DNA of 64,000 bases from Paraburkholderia sacchari (GTDB taxonomy: Bacteria; Pseudomonadota; Gammaproteobacteria; Burkholderiales; Burkholderiaceae): the NCBI RefSeq assembly GCF_000785435.2, contig NZ_JTDB02000003.1:558001-622000 (forward strand), read 5' to 3'. The notes under the pieces are model-generated. The model saw only the letters and a program-made list of their open reading frames with translations, was not told the origin of the DNA and did no database searches. Below, piece after piece: positions 46,888 to 57,143 of this stretch. The translations under genes were made by a program, and so were the position numbers. Position 1 is the stretch's first letter; every line of letters begins with the position of its first letter.

Positions 46888-47874
46888 ATGAATGACGGCG
46901 CAGCCGGAACCCTGAACGACGACTGGCCCGCACCCGAGGCGGGCATGAACGCCGACGACCCCGACTTCGAGTCGCCCGCCGGCGACCGCGCGCGCGCAGC
47001 GCGCGCGCCTGCGCGTGGCGCGCGCAAGTCGGCGTCCGCCGCGCACGGCGATCTTGCCGAAGGCGCCGATGTCACGCTCGAGCGCGGCGCCTCATCGCGC
47101 ACCTCGCGCAAGACCAGCGCACGCTCCACTTTGCCGCGCGCACCGCGCAGCGCGACGCCCGATTACCGCGTCGCCGAACAACCCGCGTTTGTGCTGCACA
47201 GCTATCCCTGGCGCGAAACCAGCCTCATCATCGACGTGCTCACGCGCGATCACGGCCGCGTCGCGCTCGTCGCGAAGGGCGCCAAGCGTCCGCACTCGGC
47301 GCTGCGCGGCGTGCTGCAAACCTTCCAGCCGCTCACGCTTTCGTGGACCGGCAAGGGCGAAGTGCGCACGCTCACCGGCGCCGAATGGGTGGGCGGCATG
47401 CTGCCGCTCGCCGGGGATGCGCTGCTGTGCGGCTTCTACGTCAACGAGCTGCTCGTGAAGTTCTGCGCGCGCGAAGATCCTCATCCGCCGCTGTTTCGCC
47501 ACTATGTCGTGACGATGACGCGTCTCGCCCACGACGAGCCGCCCGTGCAGGTGCTGCGTTCGTTCGAGCGCGTGCTGCTGCGCGAGACCGGCTATGCGCT
47601 CGCGCTCAACCGCACGGTGAGCCGCCAGGCCGTGGTGGCCGAGGGGCGCTACGTGTTCGATCCCGAGCGCGGCGTGCGCGAGGCCTCCGACGAATGGCCG
47701 GCGCAATGGCCCGTGCTTTCCGGCCAGACGTTGCTCGACATGGAAGAGGACGATTACCATCGACCCCAGACCGTCACGCAGAGTAAGGCGCTGATGCGTT
47801 TCCTGTTGCACACTTACCTTGGCGGCACGCCGCTCGCGACGCGCCAGATCCTGATCGACCTGCAGAATCTATGA
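46888..47874 (+). CDS. recO: DNA repair protein RecO with N-terminal extension
   Basis: 328 residues. The RecO OB fold starts at about residue 93 ([20 protein letters not shown]), followed by the helical domain; the C-terminal 236 residues match the size of E. coli RecO. Residues 1-92 are an Ala/Arg/Ser/Asp-rich, probably disordered stretch. RecO anneals SSB-coated strands and helps load RecA. The stop overlaps pdxJ by four bases. Confidence 0.93.
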   Translation: MNDGAAGTLNDDWPAPEAGMNADDPDFESPAGDRARAARAPARGARKSASAAHGDLAEGADVTLERGASSRTSRKTSARSTLPRAPRSATPDYRVAEQPAFVLHSYPWRETSLIIDVLTRDHGRVALVAKGAKRPHSALRGVLQTFQPLTLSWTGKGEVRTLTGAEWVGGMLPLAGDALLCGFYVNELLVKFCAREDPHPPLFRHYVVTMTRLAHDEPPVQVLRSFERVLLRETGYALALNRTVSRQAVVAEGRYVFDPERGVREASDEWPAQWPVLSGQTLLDMEEDDYHRPQTVTQSKALMRFLLHTYLGGTPLATRQILIDLQNL

Positions 47875-48638
47875 GCTTCTTCCTTACTTCGCCCAATGTG
47901 ATCGACCTCGGCGTCAATATCGATCACGTCGCCACGCTGCGTAATGCGCGCGGCACCGCTTATCCCGACCCGATCCGCGCGGCGCTGCTTGCCGAAGAGG
48001 CGGGCGCCGATGTCATCACGCTGCATCTGCGTGAGGATCGCCGGCATATCGTCGATGCCGATGTGCGCAAGCTGCGCCCGCTGCTCAAGACGCGCATGAA
48101 CCTCGAGTGCGCGGTCACGGCCGAGATGCTCGACATCGCGTGTGAGATCAAGCCGCAAGACGTCTGCCTCGTGCCCGAGAAGCGCGCCGAATTGACCACC
48201 GAAGGCGGCCTCGACGTGGCAGGGCAGTTCGACGCCGTGGCCGCTGCCTGCCGGCAGCTGGCCGATGCGGGTATCCGCGTGTCGCTCTTCATCGACCCGG
48301 AGGAGACGCAGATTCGCGCGGCGCACGAAACCGGCGCGCCCGTGATCGAGCTGCATACGGGCCGCTATGCCGAAGCGCACGAGGCCGCCGAACAGCAGCG
48401 CGAGTTCGAGCGCGTGGTGCTGGGCGTGAATTGCGGCATCGGCCTCGGGCTGAAGGTGAATGCGGGTCACGGGCTGCACTACACGAACGTGCAGCAGATC
48501 GCCGCCATCGACGGCATTCACGAGCTCAACATCGGGCATGCGATCGTCGCGCAGGCGATCTTCGCGGGCTGGGAGAACGCGGTGCGCGAGATGAAGGCGA
48601 TCATGGTCGCGGCGCGTCTTGCCGCGACGCGTGCGTGA
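47871..48638 (+). CDS. pdxJ: Pyridoxine 5'-phosphate synthase
   Basis: 255 residues: [47 protein letters not shown] and INIGHAIV-type ending ([16 protein letters not shown]). It makes pyridoxine phosphate from DXP and aminoacetone phosphate. Coupled to recO by ATGA. Confidence 0.97.
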   Translation: MSFFLTSPNVIDLGVNIDHVATLRNARGTAYPDPIRAALLAEEAGADVITLHLREDRRHIVDADVRKLRPLLKTRMNLECAVTAEMLDIACEIKPQDVCLVPEKRAELTTEGGLDVAGQFDAVAAACRQLADAGIRVSLFIDPEETQIRAAHETGAPVIELHTGRYAEAHEAAEQQREFERVVLGVNCGIGLGLKVNAGHGLHYTNVQQIAAIDGIHELNIGHAIVAQAIFAGWENAVREMKAIMVAARLAATRA

Positions 48639-48687
48639 TCGCTGTCTGATCGACCCACTCACTGGCCCACTCGGCGACGAGGAATGC

Positions 48688-49107
48688 ATGGCGATTTACG
48701 GCATCGGTACCGACATCATCCAGGTGAGCCGCGTCGCGGCCGTCATGGAGCGCACCGAAGGGCGCTTTGCGCAGCGCGTGCTCGGCCCCGACGAACTCGC
48801 GGTTTATCAAGCGCGCAAGGCGCGTTCGGAAAAGCGCGGGCTCGCCTATCTGTGCACGCGCTTTTCCGCGAAGGAAGCGTTCTCGAAAGCCATCGGCCTC
48901 GGCATCCATATGCCGATGACCTGGCGCGCCGTGCAGACGCTCAACGCGCCCGGCGGCAAGCCTTACATGGTGGCCTCGGGCGAGCTCGCGCAATGGCTCG
49001 AGGCGCGCGGCATCACCACGCAGGTCTCGATCACCGACGAACAGGACTACGCGGTCTCGTTCGTGGTCGCTGAAACTGATCAACCCACCGCTCAACCGGT
49101 GCGCTGA
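48688..49107 (+). CDS. acpS: Holo-ACP synthase
   Basis: 139 residues, [20 protein letters not shown] with the Mg-binding Asp, and [15 protein letters not shown]. It transfers phosphopantetheine to AcpP. The GAGGAATGC before ATG 48688 gives a ribosome site. Confidence 0.95.
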   Translation: MAIYGIGTDIIQVSRVAAVMERTEGRFAQRVLGPDELAVYQARKARSEKRGLAYLCTRFSAKEAFSKAIGLGIHMPMTWRAVQTLNAPGGKPYMVASGELAQWLEARGITTQVSITDEQDYAVSFVVAETDQPTAQPVR

Positions 49108-49178
49108 TTTTCAATCCCGCCGCGCCCGGCAGACGCCGCGCGCGGTTTTTTCATGCCCATTCAACGCCAGATCGATCG

Positions 49179-50219
49179 ATGAAGAGAATTCCCGGACCGG
49201 TCATGCTCGACGTGGTCGGCACGACGCTCAACGACGACGACATCCGCCGTCTCGCGCATCCCTCAACCGGCGGCGTGATCCTGTTCGCGCGCCACTACGA
49301 AAACCGCGCGCAGCTCGTCGCGCTCACGGACGCCATCCGCGCGGTGCGCGACGACCTGTTGATCGCCGTCGACCACGAGGGCGGCCGCGTGCAGCGCTTT
49401 CGCACCGATGGCTTCACGGTGCTGCCCGCGATGGGGCGCCTTGGCGCGCTGTGGGACAAGGACGTGCTGCTCGCCACCAAGCTGGCCACGTCGGTCGGGT
49501 ATATCCTCGCGAGCGAGCTGCGCGCCTGTGGTATCGACTTGAGCTTCACGCCCGTGCTCGACCTGGGCTACGGCCAGTCGAAGGTGGTGGGCGACCGCGC
49601 GTTCCATCGCGATCCGCGTGTCGTTACGCTGCTCGCCAAGAGCCTGAATCACGGTCTCGCGCTCGCGGGCATGGCGAACTGCGGCAAGCATTTTCCGGGG
49701 CACGGCTTCGCGAGCGCCGATTCGCACGTCGCGGTGCCGGTGGACGAACGTCCGCTCGAGTCGATTCTCGGCGAGGACGCACAGCCTTATGACTGGCTCG
49801 GCCTTTCGCTCGCGGCCGCCATGCCGGGGCACGTGATCTATCCGAAGGTCGACTCGAAGCCGGCCGGCTTTTCGCGCATCTGGGTGCAGGAGATTCTGCG
49901 CGAGCGCCTGCGCTTCACGGGCGCGATCTTCAGCGACGATCTCTCGATGGAGGCCGCGCGCCAGGGCGGCACGCTGACCGAGGGTGCTCGCGCGGCGCTC
50001 GAGGCCGGCTGCGACATGGTGCTGATCTGCAATCAGCCGCACGAGGCGGAGAAGGTGCTCGACGCGCTGCGCACCGCCGAGCCCACGCGCGAGGCACAGG
50101 CGTCGGCGAAACGCCTCAGGCGGCTGCGTCCGCGCGGCAAGGCGTTGCGCTGGGACAAGCTCGTGGCCGATCCGGCCTATCTGTCCGCACAGGCGTTGTT
50201 GCGTACCGTGTTGCCTTGA
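49179..50219 (+). CDS. nagZ: Beta-N-acetylhexosaminidase NagZ
   Basis: 346 residues, GH3: KHFPGHGFASADSH motif with the catalytic His, and the nucleophile Asp in FSDDLSMEAARQGG. It removes GlcNAc from anhydromuropeptides in cell wall recycling, producing signals for AmpR-type beta-lactamase induction. Last gene of the plus-strand run. Confidence 0.96.
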   Translation: MKRIPGPVMLDVVGTTLNDDDIRRLAHPSTGGVILFARHYENRAQLVALTDAIRAVRDDLLIAVDHEGGRVQRFRTDGFTVLPAMGRLGALWDKDVLLATKLATSVGYILASELRACGIDLSFTPVLDLGYGQSKVVGDRAFHRDPRVVTLLAKSLNHGLALAGMANCGKHFPGHGFASADSHVAVPVDERPLESILGEDAQPYDWLGLSLAAAMPGHVIYPKVDSKPAGFSRIWVQEILRERLRFTGAIFSDDLSMEAARQGGTLTEGARAALEAGCDMVLICNQPHEAEKVLDALRTAEPTREAQASAKRLRRLRPRGKALRWDKLVADPAYLSAQALLRTVLP

Positions 50220-50332
50220 GCGTCGCTCGCGCGGGCGGCCGCATGTTACGCGTTACGTAACACGGCGCGCGCACACGGCTGCCGAAAAACGAAACGGCGA
50301 CGAAACAACGACGAAACAACGACGATACGGCG

Positions 50333-50378
50333 AAAAAAGCGGCGGCCCTTCGAATTCGAAGAGGCCGCCGCTTTTTTT
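50333..50378. terminator. Bidirectional terminator between nagZ and the response regulator gene
   Basis: AAAAAAGCGGCGGCC (50333-50347) pairs with GGCCGCCGCTTTTTT (50363-50377); the loop is itself palindromic (CTTCGAATTCGAAG). It lies between convergent genes. Confidence 0.92.
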
Positions 50379-50401
50379 GTGCGCCAGAAACGTCGCGGGC
50401 G

Positions 50402-51787
50402 TTAGTTCAGCCGCATGCGCTGGAGCTTGTTGTAAAGCGTTTTCGGGCTAATGCCGAGGAGCGACGCGGCGCGGTGGCGCGTGCCGCCTACGGCGTCGAG
50501 CGTGGCGCGGATCAGCATTTCCTCGACATCGGCGAGCGGCGTGCCGACCGTGACCTGCACGCGGCCGCCGTTGACTTCGCGCGGCGAGACGCCGCTGGTT
50601 TCCTCGGCCTGCAATGTTTCGAGGATGTCGCCGGACGCATGCCACGCGCGCTCGACGCGCTCGTGCAACTCGCGCACGTTGCCGGGCCAGTCGTAGGCGA
50701 GGCACTCGCGCAGGAAGGCGGGCGCGACAAGCCGGGTTGTGCCGGTCAGGCCGCGTGCGTGCGCTTCGAGATTGAGTTCGTCGATACGTGCCGCGGCGAG
50801 CAGCGCAGCGTCGTCTTCGCGCTCGCGCAGCGGTGGCAATTGCACTGACGCCGCATCGAGGCGCATCCACAAATCCTCGTGCAGCAGGCCCTGCCGGACC
50901 GCGTCGCGTGGCACTGCGCGCGTGGCCGCGATGAGGCGGAAATCGGTGCCCACTTCGCTATTGCCGCCCACGCGCATGAAGGTCTGCGAATCGAGCGCGC
51001 GCAGCAGCACTTCCTGTTCGGCGCGCGGCAACTCGGTGAGTTCGTCGATGAAGAGCGTGCCGCCGTTTGCCTGATCGATGAGACCGGGCTCGCGCTGCTC
51101 CGCGCCGTTGAACGCACCGCGCTCATGGCCGAAGAGCAGGTTCGCGAGCGGGCGACCGGCGGCGGTTTCGGCCGCTCGCGCATGTGCGTCGCAGACGATG
51201 AATGGACCCTTGCGGCGGCGGCTCAGCTGATGCAGCGTGCGCGCCGCCACTTCCTTGCCGGTACCGGCCTCGCCGTGCACGAGGATCGCCGATTCGGTGG
51301 GCGCGAGTTGTTCGAGTGCGTCGTAGACGTGCTGGATCGCGCTGCTGCGGCCCAGCATCGGGCCGAAGCGGCCGAGTTCGCGCAGCATTGCGCGTAGCGC
51401 GCGGACTTCCTCGGTCAGCTCGTAGGGGCGCGGAATGCGTGCCAGCAGGCTGCGCAGGCGCGGAATATTGACGGGCTTGAGCAGATAGTCCCAGATGCCG
51501 TGGCGCAGCCCTTCGATCGCGCTTTCGACGGTCGCGTTGCCGGTCATCACGATCACCGGCAACGCGCCGCCAGGCGGCTGGGCGGGCAGGTGAGGCAGCA
51601 ACTCCAGGCCGCCGCCGTCGGGCAGGTTCAGGTCGACGAGCACGACATCGGGGATGAAGCGTGCGAGTGCGGCGCGCGCATCGGCGAGCGTGGCCGCGGT
51701 ATCGACGGAAAAGCCGTCGGCAGCCAGGATGGCCGAAAGGCCGGACAGGCTGTTGGGATCGTCTTCGACAATCAGGGCGTGTGGCAT
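50402..51787 (-). CDS. Sigma-54-dependent NtrC-family response regulator
   Basis: 461 residues. Receiver domain with phospho-acceptor Asp52 (VVLVDLNLPDGG), Thr82 and Lys104; AAA+ domain with Walker A HGEAGTGKEV (~171-180) and Walker B GGTLFIDELTELP; C-terminal Fis helix-turn-helix HRAASLLGISPKTLYNKL. The sigma-54 contact loop is GAFNGA (residues 224-229, bases 51118-51101) rather than GAFTGA. No histidine kinase gene is adjacent, so its signal and targets are unknown. Confidence 0.9.
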   Translation of the reverse strand: MPHALIVEDDPNSLSGLSAILAADGFSVDTAATLADARAALARFIPDVVLVDLNLPDGGGLELLPHLPAQPPGGALPVIVMTGNATVESAIEGLRHGIWDYLLKPVNIPRLRSLLARIPRPYELTEEVRALRAMLRELGRFGPMLGRSSAIQHVYDALEQLAPTESAILVHGEAGTGKEVAARTLHQLSRRRKGPFIVCDAHARAAETAAGRPLANLLFGHERGAFNGAEQREPGLIDQANGGTLFIDELTELPRAEQEVLLRALDSQTFMRVGGNSEVGTDFRLIAATRAVPRDAVRQGLLHEDLWMRLDAASVQLPPLREREDDAALLAAARIDELNLEAHARGLTGTTRLVAPAFLRECLAYDWPGNVRELHERVERAWHASGDILETLQAEETSGVSPREVNGGRVQVTVGTPLADVEEMLIRATLDAVGGTRHRAASLLGISPKTLYNKLQRMRLN

Positions 51788-51902
51788 GGCGGAAGCGGCT
51801 TACGGATGAGCGCGGGTGCGCCGGGCAGGCACGCTTGCGCACATGCCCGGCTGGCGGCGAGCAGGCGCGACGTGGCGGCGTACTGTGGCGCGGCACGATA
51901 CA

Positions 51903-51923
51903 GGTGGTTTCACGGAAACCACC
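51903..51923. promoter_or_regulatory. Perfect 9 bp inverted repeat upstream of the response regulator
   Basis: GGTGGTTTC and GAAACCACC are separated by ACG, 116 bases before the regulator ATG. There is no T-run on either side, so it looks more like a protein-binding site than a terminator. The 51788-52014 gap has nothing else I can call. Confidence 0.5.
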
Positions 51924-52014
51924 GAGATGTTTCGAAGTATGTTGTTCAGTTCCGGTCCTCCCAGATTGACGGCAGACGCGCGGCAACGCGCGAGCCCGCC
52001 GCAACGTGCAACGC

Positions 52015-52239
52015 TCAAGCCGTACTACCCCCATGCTGCAAGCAAGCCGCCCCATCGAGCGCCGGAGCGACCGTGCCGCGAGCCACTTCATCGGTGAATC
52101 GATCCGTGTCGACCCGTGGTGCGGCCAGTGCGCTTCGCTGTTCGAGCTTCATGAGCGCGTCGTTCACGAGCGCGTTCCGGATGACACTGGCCTGGCCTGG
52201 CCACTGCTTCCAGGTGCATGCAGCGATGTCGTTATTCAT
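52015..52239 (-). CDS. Small hypothetical protein, faintly CsbD-like
   Basis: 74 codons from ATG 52239: MNNDIAACTWKQWPGQASVI, then a Leu/Asp/Glu-rich helix and a TDEVARG segment. The N-x-D...W-K-Q..G pattern at the start recalls CsbD stress proteins, but the rest diverges and the Gly-rich core is not convincing. It may be a degenerate or spurious gene. No strong ribosome site. The 315 bp between it and efp holds the efp terminator and no other gene. Confidence 0.35.
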   Translation of the reverse strand: MNNDIAACTWKQWPGQASVIRNALVNDALMKLEQRSALAAPRVDTDRFTDEVARGTVAPALDGAACLQHGGSTA

Positions 52240-52424
52240 TGTGTTTCTCGCGGTTCGGAGAGAAGCGATACTCGCCGGCTGCGTCATCGCGAGAGCATCT
52301 CAAAAAGGAACCAGCAGAAACTGTGCCACGAGTGTTATGCCTTGCCGCTGCGAGATGCGTCTGATTTGCGTCCCTGAATAACCGGTAAGGATTTCCCATG
52401 TAGTCACAAACATACACGTTCGTG

Positions 52425-52464
52425 AAAAAAAGAAAAAGCGCCCCTTGGGGCGCTTTCATTTTTT
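52425..52464 (-). terminator. Rho-independent terminator of efp
   Basis: AAAGCGCCCC and GGGGCGCTTT form a 10 bp stem (52435-52456) around TT, followed on the minus strand by T-rich sequence; 90 bases after efp. Confidence 0.9.
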
Positions 52465-52554
52465 GCACTCGCCATGCATCGAAATGGCGTTGCGTGCGCT
52501 TGCGGAAACGTTGCGGATGCACTCGTGCGCCGCAGGCGCATGCAGACGAGCGCT

Positions 52555-53112
52555 TTAGGCGCGGCTGCGGTACTCGTTCGTACGCGTGTCGATTTCGATC
52601 TTGTCGCCGATGTTGCAGAAGAGCGGCACTTGCAGTTCGAAACCGGTGTTCAGCTTGGCGTTCTTCAGAACCTTGCCCGACGACGTGTCGCCCTTGACGG
52701 CCGGTTCCGTGTAGATGATTTCGCGCACGAGCACGGTCGGCAGTTCGACCGAGATGGCCTTCTCGTTGTAGAACACGACTTCGCAAGCCATGCCGTCTTC
52801 GAGGTAGTTCAGGGCGTCGGCCATCATTTCGCCTTCGACTTCGTACTGGTTGTAGTCGGCGTCCATGAACACGTACATCGGGTCGGCGAAGTACGAGTAC
52901 GTCACTTCCTTGCGATCGAGCACGACGACGTCGAACTTGTCGTCAGCCTTGTACACGGTTTCCATGCCCGCGCCGGTCAGCAGGTTCTTGAACTTCATCT
53001 TCACGACGGCGGCGTTGCGGCCCGATTTGTTGTACTCGGCCTTCTGCACGACCATGGCGTCGTTGCCAATCATCACGACGTTGCCGACGCGGAGTTCCTG
53101 TGCGGTCTTCAT
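52555..53112 (-). CDS. efp: Translation elongation factor P
   Basis: 185 residues, three OB-like domains. The loop tip reads [11 protein letters not shown], placing Arg at position 32 where E. coli has Lys34. Arg32 is the residue rhamnosylated by EarP, encoded next upstream. EF-P rescues ribosomes stalled at polyproline. Confidence 0.97.
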   Translation of the reverse strand: MKTAQELRVGNVVMIGNDAMVVQKAEYNKSGRNAAVVKMKFKNLLTGAGMETVYKADDKFDVVVLDRKEVTYSYFADPMYVFMDADYNQYEVEGEMMADALNYLEDGMACEVVFYNEKAISVELPTVLVREIIYTEPAVKGDTSSGKVLKNAKLNTGFELQVPLFCNIGDKIEIDTRTNEYRSRA

Positions 53113-53254
53113 AATAAAAAACAGTCCTGTCCAGATTAAATAGCTTCAAGTGTGCGCGACGGCAAACGTCGCAAGCGGTTCGAATGGTGTGTCCCCTTGA
53201 TGACTGGGGGAACGAAAATCGAAGCGCTTGAGACGGGTGCCGTCGGGTAACCGC

Positions 53255-54547
53255 TTATTTTAACTGAGTTTTTGCGAATTCGGCTAGATTTCCGCCGAGA
53301 TCGCCGGCTTGCGCAAGTTCGCTTGCCCATGCCTGCGCCCGGGCCTTTAACGCGGGCAAATATTGCGCAAAATCGCGCCAGTCGGGTGAGGGCGGCGGGA
53401 TCTGCGGGGGCGCGTCGACGGCGTTGGGCGTGCGCTTCGGGGCATCGGCCGCAGGGACGGCATTGCCGTTCCAGGCGTGCCAGAACCGTGCGAGCGCGTT
53501 GCGCGGCGCTTCGTCGAGCGTACGCGCATAGTGTTCGAGCGCCGCATCGAGCTTGGGCAGATGGGCGTCGTCCCCCTGCGGGTAGATCTGCCAGACGAAC
53601 GGACGGGCGGCCCACTGCGCGCGCACGAAGGAGTCCTCGCCGCGCACGAAATTGAGGTCGCTGACCCATAGCAGCGCGTCGTAGCCGCGTTGCTCCGTGA
53701 AGGCGAGGCCGTGCGCGCGCAGCGACCCACGCTCGGCGCGTGCATGGGCGTCGAACGACGCGACGCCGAAAAAGCGCGCAAGCGCGCCGGAGATGCGTCC
53801 CTGCGGCACGAGCAACACGATCGGCGTTGGACTGTCGCACCATTGCTGGAGCAGGGCGTCGATGGCTGGGTTCTCGTAAGCAAAGAGCGAGATCACCGTG
53901 GTTTGCGGACCTGGCGGCGGATCGCCGGTGGCGTTTTGCCACCACGCTGCGCGCGCCTCGACCGAGCGCTCGAACGCCGCGCGTGCCTCGTCGAGATCGC
54001 GCTCCTTGAGCACGCCGCCAGTGCCGGGGCCGAGGCCCGGGAAAAAGAAGTGCTTGAGCAGCGGGTAGCGCGGATGCGGCGAGGGACGCAGATGGAAATC
54101 GGCGACCCAGTCTTCGGCGCTCAGATATTCGAGGTTCAGCCACACGGGCGTGCGCTCGCGCTGCGCCATCGCGGCCACATAAACGCCCGGCAGTTCGCAG
54201 GCGAACGCTTCGATCACCACATCGGCGATCTGGAGCGTCTCGCCCGCGTGCTCGGGCTCGTGCCAGTGTTCGATCACGACATCTTCGACGGTCTGCGTCG
54301 CCCGCCCGGGATCGAGCGCGGGGCACAGCTTCTGGAACGCATGCGGATCGTCGACAAAGATGCGCACTTCCCAGCCGTGCTCGTGCGCGAGCTGGCGCGC
54401 GAGGCGCCAGCAGACGCCGATGTCGCCGAAATTGTCGATCACGGCGCAGAAGATGTCGCAGGCGATGCGCGATGTGGCAACTGATTCGGCAGCATCGGAT
54501 GCCGCGTCGCGTTGGATGCTTGCTGCGGGACGTTTGCTGTGTGGCAT
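53255..54547 (-). CDS. earP: EF-P arginine rhamnosyltransferase EarP
   Basis: 430 residues (DUF2331). The catalytic Asp pair lies in VIDNFGDIGVCWRLARQL (Asp38, Asp42), and the nucleotide-sugar site includes RGEDSFVRAQW. It transfers rhamnose from dTDP-rhamnose to Arg32 of EF-P. An ~28-residue N-terminal extension precedes the usual start. Gene order earP-efp on one strand with a 142 bp gap supports the pairing. Confidence 0.93.
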   Translation of the reverse strand: MPHSKRPAASIQRDAASDAAESVATSRIACDIFCAVIDNFGDIGVCWRLARQLAHEHGWEVRIFVDDPHAFQKLCPALDPGRATQTVEDVVIEHWHEPEHAGETLQIADVVIEAFACELPGVYVAAMAQRERTPVWLNLEYLSAEDWVADFHLRPSPHPRYPLLKHFFFPGLGPGTGGVLKERDLDEARAAFERSVEARAAWWQNATGDPPPGPQTTVISLFAYENPAIDALLQQWCDSPTPIVLLVPQGRISGALARFFGVASFDAHARAERGSLRAHGLAFTEQRGYDALLWVSDLNFVRGEDSFVRAQWAARPFVWQIYPQGDDAHLPKLDAALEHYARTLDEAPRNALARFWHAWNGNAVPAADAPKRTPNAVDAPPQIPPPSPDWRDFAQYLPALKARAQAWASELAQAGDLGGNLAEFAKTQLK

Positions 54548-54740
54548 GACGGAGGTGGGGGCAGGTGCGGGGCCGCAAGCGCGGACATCGAGGCGATGCG
54601 GGCCGTGAAAGCCGACGGACTCGGCCCGCGCGCGGAATGATCTAAACTTGCAATTCTAAGACACCCGCATGACGGCGTCGCGCAGGTGGCGCGGCCTGCC
54701 TGCTGACGCTACCCCACGCCACGCCACGCCCCCAGACTGG

Positions 54741-56993
54741 ATGACCGCTCCCACCGATCCCGACGTTTTCGACCCGAAAGAGGTCCTGGCGCAGCTCCCG
54801 CATTTGCCCGGCGTGTATCGCTATTACGACGTGCAAGGCGCGGTGCTCTACGTAGGCAAGGCGCGCGACCTGAAAAAGCGCGTGTCGAGCTACTTCACGA
54901 AGACGCAGCTTTCGCCGCGCATTGCCATGATGGTCACGCGCATTGCGCGCATCGAGACCACGGTGACGCGCTCGGAGGCCGAAGCGCTGCTGCTCGAGAA
55001 CAACCTCATCAAGGCGCTGACGCCGCGCTACAACATCCTCTTTCGCGACGACAAGTCGTATCCGTTTCTCAAGCTCACGGGGCACAAGTTTCCGCGCATG
55101 GCGTACTACCGGGGCGCAGTCGATCGCAGCAACCAGTACTTCGGGCCGTTTCCGAGTGCTTCGGCGGTGCGCGAGAGCATTCAGATCCTGCAGCGCGTGT
55201 TCCAGCTGCGTACCTGTGAAGACTCGGTCTTCAACAACCGCACGCGGCCGTGCCTGCTGCATCAAATCGCGCGTTGCACCGCGCCGTGCGTGGGCGCGAT
55301 CAGCGCGGACGATTACGCGCGCGACGTGAGCAACGCGTCGCGCTTTCTGCTCGGCCGCCAGAACGAGGTGATGAAGGAGCTGGAGACCAAGATGCACGCG
55401 TTCGCAGCCGAGCTGAAGTTCGAGCAGGCGGCGGCGGTGCGCAACCAGATGAGCTCGCTCGCGATGGTGCTGCATCAACAAGTCATCGAAACCGGCGGCG
55501 AGAGCGACGTCGACATTCTCGCGGTGGTGGCGCTGGGCGGGCGGGTCTGCGTGAATCTTGCGATGGTGCGCGGCGGCCGGCATCTGGGCGACAAGGCGTA
55601 TTTCCCGGCTCATGTCGAACGCGCCTTGACCGACGAGGAAGGCGGCGTTGCAGAGGAGATCGACGGCGAGACCGTGCTGGCGGCATCGGCGCTGAAGTCG
55701 TTGCCGTCGCTCGCGCGCAAGGCCATGGTGTCCGCCGCGGGCGCGCATGCTGGCGAGGAAGGTGAGGAAAGCGGCGACGTGAGGGGGCCTGCCGGCGAGG
55801 ACGCCGAGGCCGATCCGCTCGCGTTCGCAGCGGATCTCGCGAACGAGGCACAAGAGGCACAAGAGGGCGAGGCGGGCAGCGATTCCGCGGCGTCCCGTGC
55901 AAGCGCGCGCCGCAAGCGCGAGACGGGCATCGAATCCGAAGTGCTCGACGCGTTCATCGCCCAGCATTACTTCGGCAACCGCGTGCCGCCCGTGCTTGTG
56001 GTGAGCCATCCGCCGGCGAACCGCGAACTCGTCGACGTGCTCAGCGAGCAGGCCGGCCACAAGGTCACGCTGCTGCGCCAACCGCAAGGACAAAAGCGCG
56101 CATGGCTCGCGATGGCCGAGCAGAACGCACGGCTCGCGCTCGCACGCCTGCTCTCGGAGCAGGGCTCGCAGCAGGCGCGCACGCGCACGCTCGCTCAGAT
56201 GCTCGGGCTCGAACTCGACGATCTCGCGCATCTGCGCATCGAGTGCTTCGACATCAGCCATACGATGGGCGAGGCGACCCAGGCGTCGTGCGTCGTCTAT
56301 CACCATCACAAGATGCAATCGAGCGAGTACCGGCGCTACAACATCACCGGCATCACGGGCGGCGACGACTACGCGGCCATGCGCCAGGTGCTCACGCGGC
56401 GCTACGAAAAGATGGTCGCGCAATCGGCGCGCAACGAGGCCGATGCGGGTGATGAAGTGCAGGTCTCGCCAACGTCCGCCACGACCGACGGTGCCGATGT
56501 CGGCACCGCGCAGCCCGAAGGCACGCAATCACCCGCGCCCGGCGGCACGCTGCCGAACATCGTGCTGATCGACGGCGGCAAAGGACAGGTCGAGATCGCG
56601 CGCCAGGTGTTCGACGAGCTGGGGCTCGACCCCGCGATGCTCGTGGGCGTGGCCAAGGGCGAAGGGCGCAAGGTCGGTCTCGAGACCCTTGTGTTCGCCG
56701 ACGGCCGCGCGCCGCTCGAACTGGGTAAGGAGAGCGCGGCACTGATGCTGATCGCGCAGATCCGCGACGAGGCGCACCGCTTCGCGATCACGGGCATGCG
56801 CGCGAAGCGCGGCAAGACGCGCCAGACTTCGCGGCTCGAAGAGCTCGAGGGCGTGGGCGCGAAACGCCGTCAACGCCTGCTCGCGCGCTTCGGCGGCCTG
56901 CGCGGCGTGATGGCCGCGAGCGTGGAAGATCTGGCGAGCGTAGAGGGCATCTCGCACGCGCTCGCCGAGCAGATCTATCAACAGCTTCATTGA
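54741..56993 (+). CDS. uvrC: Excinuclease ABC subunit C with two insertions
   Basis: 750 residues against 610 in E. coli. N-terminal GIY-YIG nuclease ([20 protein letters not shown]), UVR motif ~210-245, RNase H-like C-terminal nuclease with Asp504 in [10 protein letters not shown] and Asp611 in [10 protein letters not shown], and the C-terminal double helix-hairpin-helix ([20 protein letters not shown]). Insertions at ~296-397 and ~562-602 are Ala/Glu/Asp-rich. An in-frame ATG at 54669 adds 24 residues; I prefer 54741 for its [16 protein letters not shown] start. Confidence 0.94.
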   Translation: MTAPTDPDVFDPKEVLAQLPHLPGVYRYYDVQGAVLYVGKARDLKKRVSSYFTKTQLSPRIAMMVTRIARIETTVTRSEAEALLLENNLIKALTPRYNILFRDDKSYPFLKLTGHKFPRMAYYRGAVDRSNQYFGPFPSASAVRESIQILQRVFQLRTCEDSVFNNRTRPCLLHQIARCTAPCVGAISADDYARDVSNASRFLLGRQNEVMKELETKMHAFAAELKFEQAAAVRNQMSSLAMVLHQQVIETGGESDVDILAVVALGGRVCVNLAMVRGGRHLGDKAYFPAHVERALTDEEGGVAEEIDGETVLAASALKSLPSLARKAMVSAAGAHAGEEGEESGDVRGPAGEDAEADPLAFAADLANEAQEAQEGEAGSDSAASRASARRKRETGIESEVLDAFIAQHYFGNRVPPVLVVSHPPANRELVDVLSEQAGHKVTLLRQPQGQKRAWLAMAEQNARLALARLLSEQGSQQARTRTLAQMLGLELDDLAHLRIECFDISHTMGEATQASCVVYHHHKMQSSEYRRYNITGITGGDDYAAMRQVLTRRYEKMVAQSARNEADAGDEVQVSPTSATTDGADVGTAQPEGTQSPAPGGTLPNIVLIDGGKGQVEIARQVFDELGLDPAMLVGVAKGEGRKVGLETLVFADGRAPLELGKESAALMLIAQIRDEAHRFAITGMRAKRGKTRQTSRLEELEGVGAKRRQRLLARFGGLRGVMAASVEDLASVEGISHALAEQIYQQLH

Positions 56994-57143
56994 ACCCGCG
57001 ATTGAGTTCGCGATTAAGCTTGCGGTTGATGTCGCGACTGCGTTACCCGCCGCGCTGCCTTACGTTTGCTTGTGGCGGGTCCGGTGACGCGGCACAATTG
57101 CATCTCCCATTGCAATCTCCTCCCTGACAGACTGCGCCACACG

